Part shown: in pieces, positions 31,220 through 44,832 of the stretch
How the letters are laid out: every line of letters begins with the position of its first letter
How positions within the stretch are numbered: position 1 is the stretch's first letter
NCBI RefSeq assembly: GCF_030247195.1
Contig: NC_080672.1
Location: 82,396,113-82,460,112, forward strand
Direction: 5' to 3'
Length of the DNA stretch: 64,000 nucleotides
Source: Topomyia yanbarensis
Lineage: Eukaryota > Arthropoda > Insecta > Diptera > Culicidae
Notes under the pieces: generated by a model
The model's database searches: none
What the model was told of the DNA's origin: nothing
What the model saw: only the letters and a program-made list of their open reading frames with translations
Program-made: the position numbers and the translations under genes

Positions 31220-33930
31220 TAAAACGTAAAAAAGAAAATGTGACTACATATTAGTCGAAATAAAAAAGGAAAAAAAATAAAAAAATGTTTTTTTTTAATA
31301 ATGTTTTTGATTTGGTCAGCGCTAAAACTTTGCGGAAGCAACTATTCTTCTATTAAATCGACCAGGAAAGAGGTAGTCCGAGGGCATCAAAGACTTTGAT
31401 ATTCCATTAGGATCCTGAAAAAGATACACTCAGAATCCCAACAAAAAAATCCGAACAGTATTCTGTCACAACCTTGAGAAGAAGAGTATAGCATTCTACC
31501 AAAATTCTGAGAAAGATATCATCACAATCCTAAGAAGCATGTAATTAGAATCATAATAGGTTACCAGAAACCAATTTTAAAGTGGTCGAACGAGGTCAAC
31601 ATTAGATGTACATTAGATGTATCGAAACAGCGCGCAATTTTCAAATTTTTGCTAATCCTTTAATCTTTTACCTATCTTTAAAAGTTTAAAACCCTCAATT
31701 TTTCTGATATGACAATGCCAGCAGTTCGATTTATGATTTACGCTACAGTTCCCCAATTGAAACTTTCTCTTGTTTCATCATACATGACTCATATGGTTAT
31801 TAGTTCCGATTAAACACTGAAAGTTCGCAAATAATTTTCAAAGCAACCGAAAGATTTACATTTATTCACACAAATAAAAGAACAACAATTGAACGAAACC
31901 GCAGATTACAGATACCTATTTCTACAAAATTCCCTACTGTTATTGTAGATAAGAAGTGTGTCGTGCAAGCACGTGCCTGGAATGCCTGATCAGATAAGCT
32001 AAGCCATTTCGTACGCACTTGACGCGATTATATTAATAGATGTCACGCGAAGGCGTGAATCAGATTATCACCAATTGGCATGAAATACCTATAACTCCTT
32101 GACAACCGAATCGATATGCTACTAGGTTCCAATAAATTCCGGAATTGGTCGGATACAGCTTGATCAAAATATTCAGTTTCTACTTTATACAACGTCAACA
32201 CAGCGTCTCCATCAGATATCGTGGTGGTGGAGATGTGTTGTACATTTTGAGGAATATCTTTAACTGCAATAGTTTGTCTTCCGAGCATTATCCCTACTAC
32301 ATGTTTTTTCTGAATGTTCACTCGCCAAATTACGAATGTAATCGTAATCAGTTATGTTCGTATTACTCTATAAACTCGGCTGTGCCAAAAAATCATCGCT
32401 GCGTAACAGCAGCAAAAATTCCATTCATTCATTCATTCATTCACGGGGCACTTGAAGCAATAATCGAATTAATCGCTATCAGCTACACGTGATTTTTGAC
32501 TGCGCCAGCTCAACCAATATATTGCCCAATATTTTTCCCACTTCCCGGATTCTGTTGTTAGATACCGTACACTGTCAAATCAATCTCACATCTGAGCAGT
32601 TCGATGGCAACACAAAGTCAAGGTTTATTTATACATTTTTTGCCGAAACTTTCCATTCACAATGAAGTGGTGGTTCTGTGATTAGCTGACACCGTCCAAG
32701 ACAAAGCTATCTATGGGAAAGTTAAGTACTCCGTACACTGTTATCAGATATCCCCTGGTGGCATGAGCGGCTGACGAATAACTTGTTTTTTAAGTTCAGT
32801 TGTGTAGCAGAGCATTTTACCGGTATTATTTGCGATTTGTACAATCATCCTCGTTTTGAAGATTGACATTACATCAAGCCTATTCTGTAAAGTTAACTAA
32901 AGCAAAGCGTGATTCAAAATACTGGTCGAAGTTTTTTGATGGAATACTACAAGTGCCTCTAATTCATTAGACCCTGAAAAGTGTTCCTATGACGAAATCA
33001 ACCAACATATCTTAATCAATCAATTAGTTTTATTTACAAGTTCATTGCATCAATTCTACAAAAGAGACAAAAGGCTGTCAAGGACTAAAGTTCCATTTAG
33101 AAACATCGATAGCCGTGAACATGAACGATGGAGAAGCCGTAGGAAGATGTCGAACGGAAATCGCTACTAGAATTTTCACATTATATTTTGTATCGTGATA
33201 AAGGTAATGTCACAAACATAACCGAAGAGAGGTGGTGTGTTTGAACTCGGTACTTTTATTGCTAGCCGAACTCTCAAAGAGAAGATTAGAATTAGCAATT
33301 AGTAGTACACATACATAGCGATACACGAGGGTGTGCAGGAAGAAAAACACAACTAAAGAATATCGGATTTATGGACGGACCGTTTTGATGGAATAAATAA
33401 CGTTATCCGATTGATTAGTTTTTCCTTTTTTTCGGTATTTTCAGTTGGGATATTGAACATTATATAGGAAAATGTTTTGCGTGCCATATCCCTCCAATAG
33501 CTAGAAAGCACTGTACATATTCCTGTTCTAAAATTAAAAAGGTGATGTCCATTGTGGTATTAAAAAATATCTACACAATTCAAGCATTCACCACATGTTG
33601 ATACTTTTTTCCTAATTTGCGCGATAATGATAGAAATGTAGTTGATAAACTGAAAAATTTAATAGTCAATTATAATTATATGGCTTGAACGGTTTCATAA
33701 TTAAAGAAAGTCTGTAAAAACCTCAGGATGTGAATCAGAAGCTTGAAAAAGATAACAAAAAATCTACATTCAAAGTTTTGAGCAAACATCTGAGTTCATC
33801 CGTTCATAAATTCAAGAAAAAATATCACGATTTCGTGAACTGGACGATTTACGAAAACCGTGACCAAATTCCTGAGATTATGAATAAGAAACCTCGTATC
33901 AATGAAACTATTTATGTTAAAAAAAAACCT
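31220..33930. other. Presumed Oat intron, no supportable gene
   Basis: AT-rich sequence. A 92-codon minus-strand ORF (32321-32043) has no recognised motif. The segment 33740-33930 has cgatttcgtgaactgg-type strings resembling the AT-rich repeat of 11.3-12.5 kb. Confidence 0.4.
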
Positions 33931-33936
33931 ATTTTA

Positions 33937-35341
33937 ATCCACCTAGCGGTGCAATTGTGCCTTTCTCAATCATGAATCACGAGAATGTGTGCGTTGTTTA
34001 TATTCATTAAAAGCTTTTAAATGCATATTTTACATTTTATTATTATACATCACATGACAACTATATACAGGAAAATAAATCATTATTCGAGTTCTAAAAT
34101 TTTGAAAAAGAAAAAACAGCCACGGTAATATTGAACTGAAAAAAGGTGCAAAATCGGCAAAATCCCAAAAAGTCGATCTTTATAAAAAAAATTTTTCGAG
34201 ATAACATAAAATCTCGACGTTTCATGCATTTTAAAGATGTTTGGCATCAAAAATACGAATTCGATTTCTGAAATTTCATGGGGTCCCCCCTTTGAAAAAA
34301 AAATTGAGTTCCGGCTTATATGGGAATTTCATATGTGACCGGACGATTTAGTCTATATTTCCGGACCCATATAAGCGATCCGTACGAAATTTTATAGACA
34401 TCTGTGGGGGTATTATAGCTATCATTTGGGACTAAGTTTGTGAAAATCGGCCTAACCATTTCCGAGAAACTGATGCGAGTTCGTAAATTTTGAAAGATGG
34501 CCGCTTTTCCCGGGCACTTCCGGAACCGTCTATGGTGGTCAATGTAGTCAACGAAAGTTTGGTTGGCCGTCAGTGACCTAGAACAGCAAAATGAAGTTGT
34601 TTGAGAGACATTTTAGCGAAATTTTTACCTTTTTTGCTTTCATCGGAGTATCGGTTTGAATCACAATTTGCTATGTGATCGCACGCCACAACATGCAACT
34701 CCGGAACCGGAAGTCGGATCGGGATGAAATTAAATAGCCATTTACGGGGACGCAATACCTTTCATTTGAGGCCAAGTTTAGTCGAATCGGTCTAGCCATC
34801 TCCGAGAAACCGATGTGACTGTTATTCTGAATTTAGATACTTCCGCCGGGGCTTCCGGAACCGATGATGGTGGCCAATGTGGCCAAATAGACTTTGAATG
34901 GATGTTAGTGACCTAATACTACAAATCGAAGCAGTTGTGGTCATATTTTGGAAAATTTTTCACCTTTATACATTCATTGCAGGATTTATTAAAATCGACA
35001 TTTTCTGCGTGTTCGTACTTATCACCCTGTAATTCCGGAACCGGAAGTCGGATCCATTAGAAATTCAATAGCAGCCTATGGGAACGTTGCACCTTTCATT
35101 TGAGACTAAGTTTGTCAAAATCGGTTCAGCCATTTCTGAGAAAAATGAGTGACATTTTTGGTCACATACACACACACATACACACACACATACATACATA
35201 CACACATACATACACACACACAGACATTTGCCGAACTCGACGAACTGAATCGAATGGTATATGTCACTCGGCCCTCCGGGCCTCCGTTAAAAAGTCGGTT
35301 TTCAGAGCAATTGCAATACCTTTCTATTGAGAAAGGCAAAA
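33937..35341 (+). repeat. GTCGGA-family repeat, copy 1
   Basis: It begins ttaatccacctagcggtgca...gtgcctttctca and ends with ...ttgagaaaggcaaa, so the outer tgcctttctca/tgagaaaggca strings form a short inverted repeat. Inside are two to three degenerate units of about 340 bp, each with gg-gtcaatgt-type, ccggaaccggaagtcggat, cctttcatttgag and aaatcggt..agccat blocks. A cacacata microsatellite (35165-35222) precedes a conserved 3' block (tcggccctccgggcctccg). The segment 34190-35341 is almost identical to 37577-38729. No coding function is seen. Confidence 0.75.
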
Positions 35342-35390
35342 AGGTGCGAAATCGGCAAAGCCCCAAAAAGTCGATTATTATAAAAAAAAC

Positions 35391-36375
35391 CTGTTTTAAT
35401 CCACCTAGAGGTGCAATTGTGCCTTTCTCATTTCTCCAAACTATGATTTAGTAGCTGGTTCGTACAATATAACATTATGGTAATGTTTTTCATTCTTATT
35501 ACACTTGGTAAGTATATATAAGAGCACCTTTTTGCATTCATCGCGGTATCGGTTAGAATCGGAGTTTTCTATGTGATCGCACTCCACAACCCGTAACTCC
35601 GGAACCGGAAGTCGGATGGAGATGGAATTTAATATCGGTTTCCGGGGACGCAACACCTTTCAGTTGAGACTAAGTTGATCAAATCGGTCTAGCCATTTTT
35701 GAGAAACCGTTATTCTGAATTTGGATGCTTCCGGATCCGTCGATGGTGGCCAGTGTGGCCAAAGAGACTTTGAATGACTGTTGGTGACCTAGATCTACAA
35801 ATTCAACAAATGTGTTTACATTTTGGAAAAAAATTCACCTTTTTACATTCATCGCAGAATTCGTTAGAATCGGGATTTGCTGCGTGATCGTACGTATCAC
35901 CCTGTAATTCAGGAACCAGAACTCGTATCCACACAAAATTCAACAGCAGCTGATGGACCTTTCATTTAAAATCAAGTTTGTCAAAATCGGTTCAGAAAAT
36001 TCCGAGAAACCGATGTGGACAAATCAACAAATTTTGTTTTGTAACCATACTCTTCAACTCGTAATCCGGAACAAGATGTCGGTTGAAAATGAAATTCAAT
36101 AGCAACCTATGGGAATATTATACCTTTCATTTGAATCTTAGTTTGTAAAAATCGGTTCAGTCATCTCCGAGAAACCGATGTGGACATTTTGTTAACAAAT
36201 CCGCACATACATACATACATACATACATACATACATACATACATACACACATACATACACACATACATACACACAGATATTTTGCGATCTCGGCGAACTG
36301 AGTCGAATGTTATGAGTCGGTTAGAAAGTCGGTTTTTGGAGCAATTGCATAACCTTTCTATATGCGAAAGGCAAA
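35391..36375 (+). repeat. GTCGGA-family repeat, copy 2
   Basis: It starts ttaatccacctagaggtgca...tgcctttctcat and ends tatgcgaaaggcaaaa, with the same internal block order as copy 1 and a cata/caca microsatellite at 36206-36275. It is more divergent than the copy 1/copy 4 pair. Confidence 0.75.
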
Positions 36376-37571
36376 AGAATAATATTTAGCTTAATCAGCA
36401 TGAGTTCAATAGTATTTTCATGTCATTATATTTTGAAATGATGGTGGAATGGGTTTGAAAGTGGAGGGAATGGGGGGTTAGTAGAGTGGGAGTGGAGGAT
36501 GCGTCAGAAATCCTTCATCTTATTTCGGTATACAGGATGGATGCAGGAAATGCGGGCGTGAGGGTGGTCCAAGGGGAGGGGAGTGATGAAGGATGGAGGT
36601 GTAAGGGCAAGACGGAGGGGGGGAGGGGGGCGGCGACGCAATACTCAACTGCATATTTTGTCTTCCATTTGAGACTTGGTTTGAGAAAATCGGTTCAGTC
36701 ATCACCGAAGAACCGATTTGACTTTAATTGTGGAATATGCCCGGAATTCCGGACTTCCGGAATCGTCGATAGTAGGCAATATATTCAAAGAATGTTTGAT
36801 TGGCAATCAGTGATCTAGATCTGCGATTAGAAGTTATTTGGTGACCATTTCAATAGTTTTTAGCCTCTGAGGTATTACGATTGTACCGATTTATATGGGA
36901 AATTCCAGTGTATCCTTACTAACACCCCTGTAACTCCGGAAGCAAGAGTCAGAACCGAATGAAATTCAGCAGCAGTCAATGGCATTACTGTATCTTTCAT
37001 TTGAAATCAAGTTTGTAAAAATCGGTAGAGAATTCGTTGGGGAATGGGTGTGATATTAGCTTAGGAACTTGGCGAGTTCCCCGGGGGCGTCATGACCTGT
37101 CATAGGTGGCCAATTTGGTCAAAGCTGCTTTGATTGATCATTAGTGATCCAGACCCGCAAACTAGAGTAATGTTACATCAATTTTAATATGTTTTACATC
37201 ATTTGAACATCATGGTGGTACCAGTTTATATGGGAATTTGCTGTGTGACCGCACTCTTCAACCCGTAACTCCGGAACCGGAAGTCGGATCAACTAAAAAT
37301 TCAATAGCAGCTTATGGGAGCGTTATACCTTTCAGATAAAACTAAGTTTGCGAAAATCGGTTCAGCCATCTCTGAGAAAATTGTGTGAGTTTAAATGACA
37401 CACACACACATACACACACACACATACACACACACATACATACACACACACAGACATTTGCCGATTTCGACGAACTGAATCGAATGGTGTATGACACTCG
37501 GCCCTCCGGGCCTCGGTTAAAAAGTCGATTTTTACAGTGATTGCATAGCCTTTCTTTATATGAGAAAGGCA
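36376..37571 (+). repeat. GTCGGA-family repeat, copy 3, with a divergent 5' part
   Basis: Recognisable units start near 36640 (ccatttgagacttggtttg) and run to tatgagaaaggcaaaa at about 37571. The microsatellite is at 37398-37452. The first 260 bp (36376-36640) are G-rich and non-coding (ggagggggggagggggg near 36615) and do not match the family. Confidence 0.65.
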
Positions 37572-37576
37572 AAAAA

Positions 37577-38729
37577 ATTTTCGAGATAACATAAAATCTC
37601 GACGTTTCATGCATTTTAAAGATGTATGGCATCAAAAATACGAATTCGATTTCTGAAATTTCATGTGGTCCCCCCTTTGAAAAAAAATTTGAGTTCCGGC
37701 TTATATGGGAATTTCATATGTGACCGGACGGTTTAGTCTATATTTCCGGAACCATATAAGCGATCCGTACGAAATTTTATAGACATCTATGGGGATATTA
37801 TAGCTATCATTTGGGACTAAGTTTGTGAAAATTGTCCCAACCATTTCCGGGAAACTGATGTGAGTTCGTAAATTTTGAAAGATGGCCGCTTTTCCCGGGC
37901 ACTTCCGGAACCGTCTATGGTGGTTAATGTAGTCAACGAAAGTTTGGTTGGCCGTCGGTGACCTAGAACAGCAAATTTAAGTTGTTTGAGAGACATTTTA
38001 GCGAAATTTTTACTTTTTTTGCTTTCATCGGAGTATCGGTTTGAATCACAATTTGCTATGTGATCGCACGCCACAACCTGTAACTCCGGAACCGGAAGTC
38101 GGATCGGGATGAAATTAAATAGCCATTTACGGGGACGCAATACCTTTCATTTGAGGCCAAGTTTAGTCGAATCGGTCTAGCCATCTCCGAGAAACCGATG
38201 TGACTGTTATTCTGAATTTAGATACTTCCGCCGGGGCTTCCGGAACCGAGGATGGTGGCCAATGTGGCCAAATAGACTTTGAATGGATGTTAGTGACCTA
38301 ATACTACAAATCGAAGCAGTTGTGGTCATATTTTGGAAAATTTTTCACCTTTATACATTCATTGCAGAATTTATTAAAATCGACATTTTCTGCGTGTTCG
38401 TACTCATCACCCTGTAATTCCGGAACCGGAAGTCGGATCCATTAGAAATTCAATAGCAGCCTATGGGAACGTTGCACCTTTCATTTGAGACTAAGTTTGT
38501 CAAAATCGGTTCAGCCATCTCTGAGAAAAATGAGTGACATTTTTGGTCACATACACACACACATACACACACACATACATACATACACACATACATACAC
38601 ACACACAGACATTTGCCGAACTCGACGAACTGAATCGAATGGTATATGTCACTCGGCCCCCCGGGCCTCCGTTAAAAAGTCGGTTTTCAGAGCAATTGCA
38701 ATACCTTTCTATTGAGAAAGGCAAAAATG
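37577..38729 (+). repeat. GTCGGA-family repeat, copy 4, near-identical to 34190-35341
   Basis: From cgagataacataaaatctcg to ttgagaaaggcaaa the sequence matches copy 1 with only scattered single-base differences. The pattern of caca and cata units in the microsatellite (38551-38608) appears to be the same as in copy 1. Such identity across a microsatellite suggests a recent duplication or conversion. Confidence 0.8.
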
Positions 38730-38803
38730 CTTGCTCCCACCGAATATATACCTGGCGCTACATTCGATTGTTTGGTAGGGTTACTGTGGTTGTTCTCTGG
38801 ACT

Positions 38804-41234
38804 TAGAGATGGTCGGGTTCGGGTTTTTGGACCCGAAACCCGGACCCGACCCGAACCCGACGGGTTTCGGGTCGGGTTCGGGTTCTATAAATTTAAGCTT
38901 CTCGGGTTCGGGTCGGGTTCCGGATTTTCAAATTTGAAATTCTCGGGTTCGGGTCGGGTCCGGGTTTTTGAAATTTTGAACTTTTGGGCTCGGGTCGGGT
39001 TCGGGTTTTTCAAATTACAAATTATCGGGGTCGGGTCGGGTTCGGGTTTTGAACAAAACAACCCAACCATTTCATGACAGTCTTTTTTGTAGTAACGAAT
39101 TATACTTCGTGATACGAATGGATGACACATATAACCGTACCAAATGTTAGCACCTCTGAATCGCTAGAATTCGTCGTATTTTCTGGTGCTCAAATATTGT
39201 ATTTTTTTCATTTTTGCATAAAATTCCGTCTCTTCAGATTCGCAAGCTGCCTGAAGTATTTAATTTTTTAAACGAACATTCATGAGAGAGCATTCAACAA
39301 TATGTGTTTCACATCTAAAATCTCTTTGCGATTTATTTTTCATGATAATTAGTAATAAACCAAGTCAACGGGAATTTATCGGACAATATCGGTTCAACTT
39401 TCTATAATGGAATATAAATTTCGACAGGTACTTTAAAACCGATACTTAGGCCGTGGCGACTTTTTCTCTACGTAAACGGTTTTGTGGGGTACATTCGTAC
39501 CCCAGAACTAAAATCGCTCTAATATGTCTAACTTTTATTAAATTTATAAGTAAGTTGGGTAGTTTTATTCTAAAATCATTCGTAAAGGAACCTGTTTAAA
39601 AATATTCGTGTTTTGACTATTTAATTATGTAATATTTAATTTTGTATAGAACATGTCTTTAAAATACGTCAAAATTTCCTTTTTTCTTCATATTGCTATA
39701 ACTCCGGTAGTTTCAAATCGATTTTGACCATTTATACGTCGTTGTAAAGCTTATTAAATTTCCTTTTGAACAATTTTTTTTCAAAAACCGGTCAAAAAGT
39801 GTATTTATTCCGATGCTTTTTTGAAAACCAAATGTCAAAAGTACAGCAATATGCAATAACGGAGATGAAACAGGAAGGCGTTGAAGAAACAGGTAGAGCC
39901 GGTGCATTGTACGTGCAGATAACGAATCGAATGATGCGTCTTGCATACTACATACAAATCATATTCACGTATGTGTTTTGACTCTTTCATCCGCAAAAGC
40001 AAAAATTACGATTACCGATCCAAACGCATTTTCTAGTTTCTTTGCTATAGTGCTTTGTTAAATCAATTAACAGATACTATTATTCGGCAGAGTTGGAACT
40101 TATACAATTTTACACAAGTTTCTCGCTTACTATGTAGCAATATTTTGCTTTTAAAAAAAGATATAATTTTTTTTAATTATGTACACATGACAAAACACTC
40201 ACGCAAACGGTTTTTTGGGGTACATTTATACCCCAAACAAACTTTAAGCGAGCACTGTTAAGTTGGTCAAATGAAACAAATAGGTTGTACCTGCTTTAAC
40301 GGAAGTTGAATAATCAAATAAGTTTATGATAAAGGTTGCTTGCAATTAAAATAAACTGTAACGGAAAAATAAGAATTTGAACTCACAAATTTGGTGGTAC
40401 TTTGGTGTGATAATGGCGGCTCAAATTTAAAAAGGGCGCATTAGTTTTTTAAAAGCAGATAGTTTGATCGTTCCAACCAGTAACGTGGGTGACGTCATGT
40501 AAACTGTCGAATACGAATTGCCAATTACCATAGCTCAATTTAATACCTGTAACAAATTATATGAAACTGCCTTGCAGGAATGGTTTCTGATAAAAAATTA
40601 GAAATTTTGGTTAAGTACGACGGGCAAGGTTGTTGGAAACTGTGACCATTAAGCTTTCTGTTTCCCCATGAGTTGGCCGCTGATTTAACTTAATTTCCGG
40701 TTAAGATATCGACGATTTATAACTTTTTCAGAACATTACAAATTCGACGTTCAATAATAGTAAATATAAATGCGGATTCTACTCGGCAGTGATTTGTTTT
40801 GCCATATGCAGATATAACTCAATGTGTATGGTGCTACTTCAGATTCGAGTGATTCTACTATTCTTAGATGAGTCTAGGGTCCAGCTCGGGTGCCAGGAAT
40901 TAAAAATCTTCGAGATCTTTGGTTGATTCTCCGTATTAGCAAGTTGGATTCGGTTCGGGCTTCTGAAATTTTAAATTTTCGGGTTCGGGTAGGGTTCGGG
41001 TATTCAAATTTTAAAATTCTCGGGTCGGGTCGGGTTCGGGTTTTACAAAATTTTTATTCTCGGGTACGGGTCGGGCTCGGGTTTTTAAGTTTTGAAATGT
41101 TCGGGCTCGGGTCGGGTTCGGGTTTTTCAAATTTTATAATTTCGGGCTCGGGTCGGGTTCGGGTTTTTAAATTTTCATGCTCTCGGGTTCGGGTCGGGTT
41201 CGGGTTCGAAAAAATTGAAACCCGACCATCTCTA
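38804..41234. mobile_element. 2.4-kb hAT-like element with G-rich minisatellite ends
   Basis: The left end is tagagatggtcgggtt, and the right end is the exact complement, aacccgaccatctcta. Next to each end lies an array of cgggttcgggtcgggttcgg-type motifs with a period of about 45-60 bp: 38811-39055 and 40945-41215, both in the same orientation. The 1.9 kb between them is AT-rich without a transposase. The flanking 8-mers (tctggact and cgtggaca) match only partly, so the duplication is imperfect. The TIR start fits hAT-like MITEs. Confidence 0.6.
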
Positions 41235-41269
41235 CGTGGACATGTTTAGTTTTTGTTAAGATCCTTGTC

Positions 41270-42525
41270 CATGATTTGGAAATACACAACCGACACTTAA
41301 ACGATGTTTATGATTGCAGGAGCCTTTTTGTGATTTCTCTCCACGTTACCGTGATATTTTATTCATGAGTTTACTATTGGATTTTTCTGCCAGAATAGCG
41401 TGATTTATGTTCATGAATGCAGGATCTTAGTCGTGATTTTCATAATTTCTATTCACTTATCCTGATATTTTAGTCATGAGTAGAGCGATTTAGGTTCTTG
41501 ATTTAAGATCCTGGTCACAATTTCGTAATTTATTTGTGCGTAATCTTGAATTTTTTCCAGAGCTTTCTTTCGAATTTGACACGTAGAGTCATCGGACTCA
41601 TGTTCATGACATGCGAAGTTTTATTATTACATTCGTAATTTCTCTTTACCTTATCGCGATCTGCTATATTTAGGTTATTATCGGGTTTTTTACTCGAAGT
41701 AACGTGACATAAAAGTGAGACTGTATCACGGTATCCTGTTCTGTGAACTATATAACGAACACGATTTATGGCTCTTTAATGTATTTTTGATGCTCAGCAC
41801 AATTTTCTTTTTCTGTCCAGACATCACACTGAACGTTATTAAATGAATAGCGCTGTTCTAAGTGCTAATAGCTTTCTTATAACTACTGCTCGTACCTATT
41901 ACCGGTCACTATCTTCTAAATATCACAATCACGCAAGATAGATAGTAAGTCATGTACTAGGGATCACTATTTCACGATTCCATGAATATTTCATGATTTT
42001 GTGAACTATTTCTCGAGCACGAATGGTAAGTCTTGACTATTATACTAGGAATCATGAACCAGTTCACGAATACATGAATAATATTTGATGATTTTGTTAA
42101 TTATTTCTCTAGCACGGATATTGGATAGTGATACTAGATACTAGGAATCATGAATTAGCTTACGAAGAATAACGGGTTCTAATTAAAATCTGAGTTTCGT
42201 GAAATAGACCACGAGAAAGTATCCAGACTGTTTTGATTTTGTGAACTAATGTTTCTAAATCTATGAATAACATCTTAAGTCAACCTTTAGTTTCATGAAT
42301 CATGATAATGACGTGGCTTAAACTGTGACTAAAGTTCACAAACAAAAACAAATATTTTCACCAATAAAAGCATTACGTGGGCGTTGCTGAAGGGAAATGG
42401 AACGTAATTATAAAACACACCTTTTTTGTTGATGGTCTAGTTTTCGTAACGAAAAAAAGGCGATTGTTCCAGAATGCGTGGCACTTTATTCATGATTTTG
42501 GGAACAACTTGTTCTCTATGTGCAA
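41270..42525 (+). repeat. AT-rich repeat, uninterrupted copy
   Basis: The right two thirds match 6251-6369 joined to 11289-12512. The first 300 bp contain their own tandem units of about 120-150 bp with gttcatga-tgcaggatc and tcgtgattt blocks. The 3' end shares gattttgggaacaa with 12480. No coding potential. Confidence 0.7.
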
Positions 42526-42627
42526 TTTACACCTGTTGTAACACATTTCCCTTGTAGCACCTGAGTGGCTCAATCAAACACAAAACGTTAAATAGTGACC
42601 GCTTAAATCAGTTGTTGGTTTTATCCC

Positions 42628-42806
42628 AAACGAGCAACATCATGACTATATTGTCCGAACGGTACAATAAGCGCTATGGATTTTCGGCAACGTTAGCATT
42701 TGTGCACTCTCGCAACTAAGTGACTAAATCAAATACTAAATCAAATCATTCGTCGCTCGCTTGCCAAACGAGCAACCTGATGACTATATCGCCCGGACGG
42801 TACAAT
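42628..42806 (+). repeat. Two direct copies of an ~42-bp unit
   Basis: The unit aaacgagcaac..catgactat continued by an ggacggtacaat-type end occurs at 42628-42669 and 42766-42806. A linked block, gctatggattttcggca, occurs at 42673 and again at 42951 inside the hairpin that follows. Confidence 0.65.
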
Positions 42807-42838
42807 CGTTCGTGTACATGCTCATTTTGAAATCGAGC

Positions 42839-42907
42839 GTGATGAAGAGTGCACAATAAACTTTGCACACAGCAAGGAAACGGATGCAAGTTTTACACGG
42901 TTTAACT
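42839..42907 (+). repeat. Left arm of the inverted repeat flanking the kinase fragment
   Basis: The block ctttgcacacagcaaggaa followed by cacggtttaac occurs here. Its near-complement lies at 44049-44104, on the far side of the kinase-like fragment. The arms are about 55-65 bp with some mismatches and a small length difference. Confidence 0.7.
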
Positions 42908-42991
42908 GTGTGCGAGTTAATGCCATCACTGCCGAAAATCCTGAGTAGACGCTATGGATTTTCGGCAGTGGTTGTATTAACTCGCACACAG
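42906..42991. repeat. 86-bp hairpin
   Basis: The 36-bp arms ctgtgtgcgagttaatgcca.. and ..gtattaactcgcacacag enclose a 14-bp loop, with a few mismatches. It directly adjoins the left arm of the larger inverted repeat. Confidence 0.75.
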
Positions 42992-43130
42992 TGTCGCAAT
43001 AATTTGGCCTAACCCAAAACAGACAAAGCATGCATAATATAATCCCAAAGTATATATTTAATAGCAAGGGCTAATAAGGGGAGGTGTTAATGTCAAAGAT
43101 GTGCACGCTTACCCGATAATGCTGACGTCA

Positions 43131-43790
<660 letters not shown>

Positions 43791-44048
43791 CGTGGTTTTT
43801 ATTTTATTTTTATTTTTTCCTCCTCCAGCGGGGAGAAACAACCGCTCCCGACCGTGCTCGGTCAACCCTTTTTTCCGACTACCCATTTTTATTTGCTGTC
43901 ACCCGTTCTTCCGGGATTTGTTTTCAAGCAAATTTTACTGCGACGTTTTGCTTTCAAGCGAGCCGTCAGATGTGCATCTCTTGCAGTACACACTAATCTC
44001 TTATTCCTCCCTTTAAACATTTAAATTACATATTTTACTGTAACAACG

Positions 44049-44104
44049 GTTAAACCGTGTGTCCGCTTCCTTGCTGTGTGCAAAGATTATCGCGCGTTCT
44101 TCAC
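44049..44104 (-). repeat. Right arm of the inverted repeat flanking the kinase fragment
   Basis: Contains ggttaaaccgtg and ttccttgctgtgtgcaaag, the complements of blocks at 42839-42907. About 1.2 kb separates the arms. Confidence 0.7.
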
Positions 44105-44507
44105 CCTGCGCGTATGGAAATTAGATTAGTTCGAGTCGTGTACACTAGAGTTCCCAGAAAAGTTATGAATTTTTGAAAACTCAATCGGCCCACCCCTGAG
44201 TTGATTCCTAGTCCCCCTACTTGCTCCAAATTTGAAGCAAATCGGACAAATCTAGCTACCGGACCAACGTGCCTGAAGTTTGTATGGGATTTTTCGACAA
44301 TTTACATGGAGAAAACCCACTAACTCGCATTTTCGCCGCTAGGTGGCACTATATGCATCATATTACCACTCTATGTGAAAATAAGAAAGATAATTTAATT
44401 GCCTACAACTTAGTTGAAGACTGCTAGTAAATCCGGCTTTGGCAAAAGAAGTTATTAAACTTTTAACGGTGGATCGGTTACCACCAACTATACATTTTGA
44501 ATGTGGC

Positions 44508-44832
44508 TAACCTGGAAGTCGCCATCTTGGAATTCAAAATGGCATTAAACATCGACCTTTGTGTCCTACTCGTCAAGACCATACCGACAATACCCATATT
44601 GATTGGGTTATAGCGAATTTCGATAAACCGGAAGTCGCCACCTTAGATTCCAAAATGGCGTCAAACATAAATTTCTGGCACCTACCATTCCAAAAATACC
44701 CATATTGATTGGGTTATAGCGAATTTCACTAAACCGGAATTCGCCATCTTTGATTTCAAAATGGCGTCAAAAATCATTTTCTGGCACCTACTCTTCAAGA
44801 CCATTCCTAAAATACCCATATTGTTGGGGTGC
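44508..44832 (+). repeat. Three tandem units of ~106-116 bp
   Basis: Units start near 44508, 44624 and 44731. Each has cggaagtcgccat-type, ttcaaaatggcgtcaaa, tctggcacctac and aaaatacccatattgattgg blocks. Divergence between units is moderate. The preceding 350 bp (44150-44500) is non-coding. Confidence 0.75.

Noticed and set aside
32043..32321. 92-codon minus-strand ORF
   Set aside because: No recognisable motif, no start context or splice signal, and composition like the surrounding intron.
38811..39055. Telomere-like G-rich repeat
   Set aside because: The unit is not TTAGG or a known dipteran telomeric repeat. Terminal inverted repeats place it within a mobile element.
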